A stretch of 14,431 nt of DNA from Heterostelium multicystogenum. Its lineage: Eukaryota > Evosea > Eumycetozoa > Acytosteliales > Acytosteliaceae. The stretch is taken from NCBI GenBank assembly GCA_003667245.1, contig RCNN01000436.1, forward strand, positions 1 through 14,431, given 5' to 3'. Numbering within the stretch: position 1 is the first letter of the stretch; every line of letters starts with the position of its first letter. Position numbers and translations under genes: made by a program. Positions 1 to 8,719 of this stretch are shown here, in pieces. The notes beneath the pieces were generated by a model. It was not told where the DNA came from and did not search any database. It worked only from the letters and a program-made list of their open reading frames with translations.

Positions 1-1
1 C

Positions 2-301
2 TTTGGCCGATACGATATTCTCCCGGAATGGTTATATTGCAAGTCTTCAGTCTGCCAAGCACAAGCGAGTCGTCCTGACAATGTAACCGAAGATAGCTTA
101 TCACTGACAGCCAAAAGTTCACCCAAATTTTACTTCTCTCGGCATCTTGACTTTTTTCTTCCAGTGATTGCCCTAGCTGTTGATTTCGATCATCGCAAGC
201 ATCTGACACAAAAACTGAGTAGGTGGGATGTCATCGTCGTCATCATCACCAATTTACAAAAGCCACTTGATGTATATCAGCTCTACTCTCTAACCAAATA
301 A
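2..301 (+). CDS. 3' end of an unrecognised protein gene (partial)
   Basis: One frame is open from base 2 to a TAA at 299-301, giving about 99 residues with no in-frame ATG, so the gene starts outside the window. The base and codon mix resembles coding DNA (several GTC, ATC and ACC codons near 225-250), unlike the AT-rich DNA that follows. Visible peptides include LPEWLYC near the start and KFYFSRHLDFFLPVIALAVD in the middle; the end is hydrophobic then polar (VIVVIITNLQ). I do not recognise the family. There is no clear membrane segment apart from the short hydrophobic stretches. Other genes here contain one-base frame slips, so the true C-terminus could differ. It may also be only the last exon of a longer gene. 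Confidence 0.5.
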   Translation, partial: FGRYDILPEWLYCKSSVCQAQASRPDNVTEDSLSLTAKSSPKFYFSRHLDFFLPVIALAVDFDHRKHLTQKLSRWDVIVVIITNLQKPLDVYQLYSLTK

Positions 302-674
302 CTATGATTACTTTTTATCTCCATTTGCATTTTCTTGATCACTATAGATTATTTTGATATATCTAATTACCACCATCCTATTTATAAAACAGGTAGACAA
401 GTTGTGTGTACTTTCCCAATCCAAGCGCAATTTTTAGTAGAAATATAAATTAAATCACCAAAATGGCGCCAGTTTTATTTTTTGTGTTTTTTCATGATGG
501 ATCACCTGATTGATTGATCAATTGGATACTGACCTTTAGCATCAGATTAGTTTATTAGTTCGATAGAGAAGATTGGATCGGATTGAAAATATAAATTGTA
601 ATTATTGTTAGCAAACGACTATTGATTGCCTCCAGACTCCACAATCTGTATAATTAAACCAACATTAAACAGAA
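302..674. other. Intergenic region, probably the psf1 promoter
   Basis: AT-rich DNA between the stop of the partial gene and the psf1 ATG, with no credible ORF. It holds two GCGC cores that stand out from the surrounding sequence (425-428 and 466-469), the second inside a TGGCGCCA palindrome. It also holds two TGATCA palindromes (336-341 and 515-520). The last 70 bases before the ATG contain A/T tracts. I see no RNA gene. Confidence 0.5.
464..471. promoter_or_regulatory. TGGCGCCA palindrome, candidate E2F-type site
   Basis: The 8-base palindrome TGGCGCCA lies about 200 bases upstream of the psf1 ATG, in DNA that is otherwise strongly AT-rich. E2F/DP factors bind TTTSSCGC-type sites upstream of S-phase genes, and GINS subunits are typical targets in animals and plants. 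The match to the consensus is partial because the flanking T or A run is imperfect. The regulatory role is inference only. Confidence 0.3.
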
Positions 675-1554
675 ATGTATACTGAAAAAGCAATTGAGAT
701 ACTTAGAGAACTTAAAAGATCAGAGAATCTACCATTATATGATGTTTGTGTCTGTGGCATAGTCATGCCTGTGAATTCAATGAACAGGTTGTCGATACGA
801 TACTAACTGCAACTTTACTCTGTGGCCTATTTGAAACAACAAAACAGGAAGATGCCATTAAAAAGACAATCGATGAAATAAATGCTTTAAAGAGAGAACT
901 ACTTTTAACGATAGAGTAACTATTGCATAGGATCATCATAGATGATATCAACTAAAATGTCTAACACTACGACGTCGATTGGCTTGGCAATCATATAATA
1001 ATACAGAGAAAATGAAAGAATCCAAAAATACACCTTATATCTTGGCACATTCACAAGTATTCCATAATAGTATACTACGGAACAAGAGAATTATTTTAGC
1101 ATATTTGTAAGTGATTCGGTCAGTTGTTTGATAGTTTTTAGTTGATTGGACCCAAGGTCTTTGATTTCCTGATATAAATAGTAAATATTAATATCATGCT
1201 TAAAAACATAGGAATGAAAGATTGGAAAGAATTAAAGAATATAGATGGAATTCCGGGAGCGGAACATTGCAGCCACAGCTAAAAGAATCAATGTCACCTC
1301 ATGAAATCAACTTTTTTACACAACACGACAAGATACTGACAGAATATCATCAAGGAAATTGGTTTCGACTTGACTATGGACGCATTGCAGCCACCAAAGA
1401 ATTGTTTATAGAAGTCAGAGTCATTAAAGAGTTTGGCGAAGTCGTGTTGGCATCAGGAACCTCTGTGCAGCTCAAACTACATACAACTCACTTCTTGCGT
1501 CGTTCTGATGTGGGTACCCTGATTACCCAAGGCATATTAGAGCACATTGTTTGA
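675..1554 (+). CDS. psf1: DNA replication complex GINS subunit Psf1 (GINS1), four exons
   Basis: Psf1 is part of the GINS tetramer, which joins Cdc45 and Mcm2-7 in the CMG replicative helicase in the nucleus. Exons are 675-743, 848-915, 1007-1106 and 1212-1554, with introns 744-847, 916-1006 and 1107-1211. The N-terminus MYTEKAIEILREL matches human MFCEKAMELIREL. Exon 2 gives the EDAIKKTIDEINAL helix, exon 3 the HNSILRNKRIILAYL helix, and exon 4 the RLERIKEYRW segment. The C-terminal B domain follows (ELFIEVRVIKEFGE, ending GILEHIV). Exon 3 joins in frame only if the A4 run at 1009-1012 is one base too long. With that the protein is 192 aa, against 196 in human. Without it, an acceptor at 1070 would keep the frame but delete most of a conserved helix. 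The family assignment is secure; the exon 2-3 junction is less so. Confidence 0.9.
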
Positions 1555-1569
1555 CATTGCTAGTGAGCT

Positions 1570-1575
1570 AATAAA
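1570..1575 (+). terminator. AATAAA, candidate poly(A) signal of psf1
   Basis: Canonical AATAAA hexamer 16 bases after the psf1 stop codon. The hexamer is common by chance in such AT-rich DNA. Confidence 0.4.
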
Positions 1576-1688
1576 TGTTAAAATATCTGCTATATTTGAT
1601 GCATTTCACCAGATCTAGATTTATTTTGACACTTTAAATCAAACACTGTGCAAACCAAATCAAATCAAAAACAAATGGCAATCTGGAT

Positions 1689-1710
1689 GATACTTTTGAT
1701 CTAAAGTATC
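1689..1710. repeat. Inverted repeat, 8-base stem with 6-base loop
   Basis: GATACTTT at 1689-1696 is the exact reverse complement of AAAGTATC at 1703-1710, with TGATCT between them. It lies about 135 bases past the psf1 stop. It could be a weak RNA hairpin or a protein-binding site, or chance. Confidence 0.4.
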
Positions 1711-2790
1711 CAAACCCACAAAAAACTAATGGATCAGATATGTCCTTACAATCCTTGATTCATTTGATTTGCTTGCTTTGTGTGTTGGTTGATGGATGAT
1801 CAGATCTCTATTTGTAAAGTACAGGGTTGCAGCACTAATTGGTTGATCATGTTACTTCAAATAAAGGAAGTTTAACTTTAATTAATTTTTGTTTTTTGAT
1901 CCAACCATAGATACGGTTACAGGTCTCATTTTAGCTCCAATAATCACGAGCATACAGATTTGCATTCGAATAATGATTTAAAATTCCTTTCAGAGAAGTG
2001 GTGATCATTAGAGTGCAGTAACCCATTTAACCATCCCTCATGACGCATAAGAATAAAGAAGCTCCCTACGATTCATTTAATCATCGATGTCCAGTTTAGA
2101 GACAAATATTAAAAATGCTATGGGTCATACCCACAAACCCACCTGAAAAATAAAAATGAAGCAAAGTTTTGTTTACAAATATCTAAATAAAAACTGATGG
2201 TGATATGTCAGATGATCATCAATCTATGGGCAAGAGCCACACCAAATATTTTGGAAAAAATTAATTTTTGATTGTGAAAGGCATTTGGGTCACCAAACTT
2301 CTGCCTGTCGTAGTCAAAAAAATCGTCAAAAACCCCCACAACCTTCCAGTTTCGCAAAGAAATAGACCACAATCAAAATACATTTTTATCAAAAACCTTA
2401 AATTCAACATTTTGCAGAGGTTTCTATTGATTGTAGTCCAATCAAACAATTATCAACTGATGGTTTGATCACTTGGATTCGGATGATGTGAAACTCAAAA
2501 GTTAAAAATATAATTTTTTACACCAATGCCCATGAAAATAAAATACATAGGGCACACCCTTATCTTTGAGTTGATCTGCCTGACAAATCGAGGTGTTCCT
2601 GAATAAAGTTGATGATTGTCAGAGTAAACAAAAACTTTACTTTATTTTAGATGTAGATTTGTTTGATGTCTTTTGTTCCTTTTATAATTGAACCGGTTTC
2701 TTCTGTAGAATTTCCTTTCTTCACATGAAATTTTAGTATACTTATATAACAAATATATATTATCTGTAAATAAAATTTGTATAAATATAA

Positions 2791-2802
2791 TATATATATA
2801 TA
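2791..2802. promoter_or_regulatory. TATATATATATA tract, candidate TATA element of the Tmc-like gene
   Basis: A run of TA dinucleotides about 100 bases upstream of the ATG at 2904, preceded by further TATAA-like sequence (2771-2790). Dictyostelid promoters commonly carry a TATA element. TA tracts are also common as simple sequence, so the role is inferred. Confidence 0.3.
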
Positions 2803-2903
2803 GAGCAGTTTCATAGAGAAGAGAGATAATTCTTGTTGTTGATTTTGTTGGTTCATCAAACAGTTGATAGTTCAACATTTTCAAAACAAACCAACAACAA
2901 ATT

Positions 2904-5900
2904 ATGTCTGTACACTCAAAGAAATATGGAAGTTCTTCTTCAGGTGATTCCAGTGGATCACTTGCTAAGATATTGAATTTTCAAAGTCCATTGAAAAAGG
3001 TAATAAACAATATAATATCAAATTTATAAAGATTCAATCTTCTAATTTTTCAAAACAATTCAAATGGGGCAGGTGCATTTGGTGTACTCTATACCATGAC
3101 CAAAGGAAATACTTTTCCACGTATTTTAACAATTATTTCATTAATTATAGAATTTATTCGTAAGTATTTATTTGATTCTACACAAAACCAAAATCATATA
3201 AATCAAAAGCCTCATGACAAAAAAACAAAAAAAAAACAAAAACAAAAGTACAAATCCGGATTTGATCCTGCAAAGAAAAACATTTGCAAACCTTTTGGAA
3301 TTATCTCACCTAAATTGATCAACGAACTGGAATTTCATACCACTCAGACCACACACATTCTTTATCTATTACTATTTACCATTAACATCGTGATGATAAT
3401 AAGGCCCATTCCACTAACTTGATCTCAATATCACTCAAATAGAATTAGTATCATTTGGATTCAAAAAATTCTTCCCGTGGGGAGGCGACATCGGTCAGTA
3501 AGTATCAAAAGCTCAACCTGAGATGGAGTAGTAGATTTTAAATTTTTAATGATAATAATTCGAATTATTACTATGTAGTTATCTTCGTTTAATTATATCG
3601 CCAATTTCACATCCATCTGTAGAGCTGTCCTATGATAGCTATACAATTTTATTTTGGATTGCCATTGGTCTAATGACCCTTGGATTCATCAATATTTGGT
3701 ACATTGCCTATGAGTTTTACCGTGGGAAAATCGCCAATCTCTGGCTGATCCGTACTCTTAGATGGTTCGTTTCATTTTCCGTTGCCGTTCTCTATATTCC
3801 TATCATATCGTTGTTTTTGATGGGTCTTGATTGCAAATCTAGCGAGCTAGACCGATTCACAGGTGTTCAGTGCTATGGAAATCAAAATATTGCTATTACC
3901 ATCTTTTCAATTATTTATATTATTCTCTTCACATTGGTAGCCTTCAGCAGTTGTGTTACATACTATGAGTTTCGATAGCAATATCAAAGATAGATTTTCG
4001 AAATCACATGCTCGCGTAAGTGGAAATTGCACGTTCGAATTAACTATTCTTTTGTTTACTTACGAATTTTCCATCTTACAGTTTGATATAACAATCCTTT
4101 TGGTCAAGACTATTTTCGCATTCTTCTTTGAGCTCCTCAGAGACTATCCATGGCTATTGGCAATCATTTATTTTATTGGAATGATCTGGTGCGTAGGTGG
4201 ATCTATATTATTCATGCCGTATTCCAACCAAAGATTGAATCATATCGTAAGACGACAAAAACTAGTCTATTTCCATTCCAATTTACTTACTTAACCAAAT
4301 TATTATTAATATTGTAGAAAACCGGATTCTATGGAACTGTTTTATGGATTAGTATTTGTACTATTATTACTCTTATTGTTGACAATACTTCATCTCCAGC
4401 TACCAGTTATCTTGTTGTCGTTGGTCTTATACCATCATTTGCTGCTGGTTATTTTGGTTGCAGTATGTATATTCGATTCGAACTGGCTGGTCATCAACTT
4501 TACTAACCAATAATCTTGTTACGTTCAATCCCAGGATTCTTCTATCAATTCCTTGAGTCACAAACATATAATTTAATATTTAAGGAGAAATCTTCTCCGG
4601 CACAGTCGGTACAATCTATGGGCAACATAAACAGTGCCTCGTCCGTTACCAACAGAGTTGTTAAATTCGAAGAACAACAACTTGGATCCAGACAGGAAAT
4701 CAAATTTGCATTCTTTGGCAAGAAGCTTTCCTTCTCTTTCTTTGTGGAAATCATGGCAAGAAGTCTTCTGAAAAAGGGTGATCAAGAATCAATTGATCGA
4801 GCCAACTATCTGTACCAGGCTGGTCTCCAATACTATCCCGAGTCCTCACTTGTCTGGATGAGCTATGCCAACTTTTTGTTTAGTGTTAGAAAAGACCGCC
4901 ACATTGGATATGCTGCTCTCGAAAAGCTCAGACGTATGAACCCTCCATTTGATATTAGATTCTTTATTTTCCGTCACGACAAAGAACGTGAACAGCTGAT
5001 GGAACTCTGAGCTTAGAGGACCAGAGTCTGGCAAAATCCAGGATTTTGTTTCGTACATGGAATTCAAGAAGTTGTATATGGGTGCAAGGAAGTCTCACTA
5101 CTCATGCCTGAATTATGTTCGTCGTTTCTGGCGTCATCTTCTTCACGAAACAGTAGACCTTCAGAGACTAAGTAAACTTTCAGGAAAAATTGCTAACACC
5201 GAGACCAAAGCAACTGACCAATACGAAAGACTCCTCAGCTTGAATCCTTCATCTGTCCGTGTCATCAGAGATTACGCCCAGTTCATTGAGGAGATTGTCA
5301 AAGACAACGATCGTGCCATTAGATTGAGAAGAAAAGCGAACCAAATCGAAGATAAGATGAGCAAGAGCATTTCTACTGAGCATATTAAAGGATTATCGAT
5401 TGACCATAACAGCGACGATGATGACATCAATGTTCCAGTTTTGACTGCAGATGGAATCCCTATGGAGCGGCTCGATGTAGATGATCCATTGGCCAGTGCC
5501 TCTAAAGATGAGTCTTCACATCACTCTGAAACCAATTCCTCAGAAGGCGGTAGAAAGGGTCATAGATATGAAGCATTCCAGCAATCCAACTCTATCAATA
5601 AGCTCTCGTGGCTCATGATTGGTACCACCTTGCTTTGCATTATTTTCACCATTATTTGTTTGGTTGTTTTAAGAAAATCAAATGGTCAATCAACGTAATG
5701 CTTTTGGCGATATCCTTTCACTTGGAGAAGCTGCAATCGAAGCAAATAATATTGCAGCAAACTTTAACAATATGCAACAATATGCTCTTACATATGTTAT
5801 CCAGAAGAACAACGAAGATAACAACAGAACAACTGGTGGAGGTGGATGGACAGGAGGTGGAACTTCTTCACCCACCACGGGGTCACAATCCACAACCGGT

Positions 5901-8290
5901 ACTGGCGTTCCAACCACCAGAACATCTACCACTGGATTACCAACTACTAGTACAACGGGAACAACTACCGGAACAACTGGAACAACTAGTGGAGCAACCA
6001 CTGGAACAACTAGTGGAGCAACTACTGGAACAACTAGTGGAGCAACCACTGGAACAACTACCGATACAAATACAACGGGAACAACTACTGGAGCTACAAC
6101 CGACTCAACCACAAATACAACAGATGTCACAACATCCAATCCAATAATTTTTGCATTAATGGCAAATACTACGACAGGAGGTAGTACTACTGGTACAGGC
6201 TCAAGTACTACAACTGGAACAACTACAGGAGGTAGTACAACCGGAAGAACTAGTGGAGGTAGTGGTGGTAATGGAGGTAGTGGAGGTAGTGGTGGTAGAG
6301 GTAGATGGGCTGGACCAGGAGGATTTGGAGGACTTAATATTACATCTAGCGAAGCACTTGCCAATTTTACTATGCTAGCTAACAGTACCTTGAGATCTTT
6401 GAATATATTGGAAAATATCCATCATGCAGTCTATTGGGGCGAAACCAATACCAATGCATACGTTTCTGACAAAATGGCCCAAATCAAAAGAGAATATGGC
6501 ATTGAGAACCTCTACGATATTGGTAGCAGTATATTCACTTTCAGTCAATTTAACAAAACTAGACCGGCCAATAGTGACATTCTTACAAGTCTCTATGGAC
6601 ATCCATCCGTCAATTTAACAATGTTCCTGTCACTTGGAAACAATCGACAATTCCAACCAGGTAGTGGAAGAAACAGCAGTTGGGGTGGAGGTGGAAGTGG
6701 AGGTGGATGGAGAAACAATACTGACGGTTATTTGTCGTGGAAAAACTCTACAACTACCCAAATCTACAACTCTTGGAAAGCTGGAAACCTCTTTGTTGAC
6801 AATGGACGTGCCATGTTGGCAGATGGAAACATCACAGAGTTTGGTTACACAGCCTACTACAACCAATATTTCAGATTTGTTTCTGACAACGGTCCCAAGG
6901 GTATCTCCTACATGTTCTTTGATCTACAAGAAGCCTATATTTTGACTATTCAAACCAACGCAGACAATCTAGCGCTCCAAATTGTATATGTATGGCTAGC
7001 CATTTTTGTACTGCTTGTGTTGATTGCAGTCCTCTTCTTTAGACCAATCGTCTCCAGAATCTCAAGAGAGAAAATAAGAACTTTAATTCTCTTCTCACTG
7101 GCACCCAGAGATCTCGTAGTTAAGATGTCGAATCAAAAGATCAAGATGCTTAATATGGATAGTGGGTCTGACAGAGATTTGATGTTTGATACCGACGAAG
7201 AAAACAACAACAATAGTGGATCAAAGGAGAATGACAATGAAGAACCAGCATCCTCTTCCTCCTCACCAAGAAAAGGTGACTCCATTGATTTGACTAAGAA
7301 TTCCATTCTTTTGGCAACTAGAAAGGACTCCATCAATACTTCCAAAGATGATATTGGTAAGCCTTTAATTCAAGATGGAGCGGGATCTCCTTACAAGAAA
7401 TCTGGACTCTCCAATGAGTATCATGAGGATCGAAATGATAAGCCAACTGGGGACGTTGAGCTCGATGTTACCACTGGATGGGATGGATCAAGCAAGAGAA
7501 ATATCAACAAGAAGACCATCAGATCAGTGCTCAAGAGACTGCATATCTCCTACGCCGTTGCCATCTTTTTGCTCTTTGGCTTCATCACCATGGGACTCTT
7601 TATTTCATTTGACAGAATTTTCGTTGACTATGACTCTGGTGTATTTGTTGCCAAAAACGCCAAGAGAGCCGTCGATGCGCGTATCCTTAACTCACTGGTC
7701 ACGAGAATCACCTCACCAAGATTGATGAACGACGGAACCAACGAATGGATGGCCAATGTCACCCAAGATTTCCAGTATAACCACCAGTCACTCCCAGATA
7801 TTCCAGAAACCAGAACCCTTATGGACGGTGTCAACGATGACTCCTACGTGTGCTGGATGGTCAATACTTCCAATTGCCGTCCAACCAACAACACCTACTA
7901 CAGCGATGTTCAAAAGGACTGGACTGGATCGTCGACTCCTTCTTGGTGCACTCTATCAACTTACAAAATCTTGAAATTGGCCAAGTATTCCCTAACAACA
8001 CTGACATTATCTGGATCAAAGAGATTGGCAATAGGGAGCTGATCGATGGGCTAGACAGAGCATCGTTCCTCTACTTCCAGTACTGGCAAGATATCCAGCA
8101 GAAAGCAATCAACATCATCACAGCTGTGATGGCAGTGACAGCAGTCATTCTACTACTGATCTACGTCGTACTGTTCCGCCCATTTATCAACCGTCTCAGA
8201 GTCCAGCATATTCACACCATGGCCATGCTTAGACTCGCTCCTGCATCCATCCAATCAATGGAAATCAGTGATAAAATAATTGATGAATAG
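2904..8290 (+). CDS. Tmc-like (tiny macrocysts B/C family) multi-pass membrane protein, seven exons
   Basis: Exons are 2904-2999, 3073-3159, 3443-3497, 3579-4015, 4082-4246, 4318-4462 and 4535-8290. The product is about 1579 aa. Domain order: short Ser-rich N-terminus; eight membrane helices (about residues 50-328, including AFGVLYTM and PWGGD motifs); a cytosolic TPR-like region (about 400-605, with YLYQAGLQYYP and WMSYANFL); helix 9 (about 687-708); a large external domain with a mucin-like Thr/Gly stretch; helix 10 (about 1146-1168); a cytosolic acidic loop; helix 11; a second external domain with many NxS/T sites; helix 12; and a short tail. This layout and the TPR motifs match the TmcB/TmcC family of D. 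discoideum, linked to macrocyst formation; the biochemical role is unknown. Five one-base frame slips are needed (2994-2998, 3970-3972, near 5003, near 5676, 7912-7915). After them the length is an exact multiple of three. Which paralogue it is cannot be told. Confidence 0.88.
5829..6330 (+). repeat. Thr/Gly/Ser-rich mucin-like coding region
   Basis: This in-frame stretch of the Tmc-like gene encodes about 165 residues dominated by Thr, Gly and Ser (TTG, TTGTT, TSGA units), turning into Gly-Ser-Gly-Gly repeats at 6250-6300. It sits in the external domain between helices 9 and 10. Such sequence is typical of heavily O-glycosylated spacers on dictyostelid surface proteins. The glycosylation is inferred. 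Confidence 0.8.
5979..6050 (+). repeat. Three tandem copies of a 24-base unit
   Basis: Units at 5979-6002, 6003-6026 and 6027-6050 begin GGAACAACTAGTGGAGCAAC and differ only at one silent position (ACC versus ACT). Each encodes GTTSGATT. A degenerate partial fourth unit follows from 6051. Confidence 0.92.
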
Positions 8291-8719
8291 AGATACCCTT
8301 TTTGTTTTTTATGATTAAGATATAATCGCACCCATTTTTACAAAATATATTTTAACAATAATGTATTAATAACACAACACAACACGAAATACATATATAT
8401 ATATTTATACAAATAAAACCGAACATATAATTTCATTTGGAAGTGGGTAAGGTACTGTGTGTTTTCTCTGATCAAATTTTGAAGTTCATGAAACACATTG
8501 GTTTTTTATTGGAAATTGGCATGTGTGTTAGTTACTCAATATGTCTAGATTAAATTTACAAATTTGGGAAGTTGGGTCCTGTTTTTCTTCTGATTGCACA
8601 CGAATCAGATTACTTTTGATTGATTGGTTTGGTTGAGTGCATCGGGCTATAGGATAATCTAATCTAATCATTTAGATTCACAAATAGACATATATATATT
8701 TATATAACGAACTTAGAGA
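8291..8719. other. Intergenic region between the Tmc-like gene and repD
   Basis: AT-rich, no credible ORF. It holds a candidate poly(A) signal for the upstream gene (8412-8417), AT dinucleotide runs (8391-8404 and 8691-8706) and an AATCTAATCTAATC simple repeat (about 8656-8669). The right half is presumably the repD promoter; the TA-rich stretch at 8691-8706 ends only about 14 bases before the ATG. Confidence 0.45.
8412..8417 (+). terminator. AATAAA, candidate poly(A) signal of the Tmc-like gene
   Basis: AATAAA about 120 bases after the stop codon. Chance occurrence is possible in this base composition. Confidence 0.35.

Larger units (their letters stand above)
1555..2903. other. Long intergenic region without a gene
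   Basis: About 1.35 kb of AT-rich DNA. Open frames exist on both strands around 2261-2468 but overlap each other and look like chance. It contains a candidate poly(A) signal for psf1 (1570-1575), a hairpin (1689-1710) and five TGATCA palindromes (starts 1797, 1844, 2002, 2213, 2466). A TA tract (2791-2802) lies about 100 bases before the Tmc-like ATG. The right part is probably the promoter of that gene. I see no tRNA or other RNA gene. Confidence 0.5.

Noticed and set aside
744..762. A 19-base mini-intron in psf1
   Set aside because: GT...AG borders exist, but the frame after it stops quickly. The 104-base intron 744-847 gives an exact match to the conserved helix of Psf1 and a length like the other introns.
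2261..2468. Overlapping open frames on both strands in the intergenic region
   Set aside because: They overlap almost completely, lack any recognisable domain, and sit in AT-rich DNA. Chance is the simplest reading.
1555..2903. tRNA or other small RNA genes in the intergenic regions
   Set aside because: I looked by eye for a GTTCGA/GTTCAA B-box with a matching cloverleaf on both strands in all intergenic stretches and found none. A covariance-model scan would be decisive.
3096..3422. 108-codon open frame as a separate gene
   Set aside because: Its first part is exon 2 of the Tmc-like gene; after the GTAAGT donor at 3160 it runs into an intron with low-complexity Lys/Gln/Asn-rich coding. The next exon begins at 3443 in phase.
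5690..6364. 224-codon minus-strand open frame rich in Val and Pro
   Set aside because: It is the reverse reading of the Thr/Gly-rich repeat in the Tmc-like gene; ACA, ACT and GGA repeats read backwards give Val and Pro codons.
2904..8290. Pseudogene reading of the Tmc-like gene
   Set aside because: All splice sites, membrane helices and family motifs are kept, and the slip-adjusted length is an exact codon multiple. Real decay would also show substitutions and stops away from base runs.
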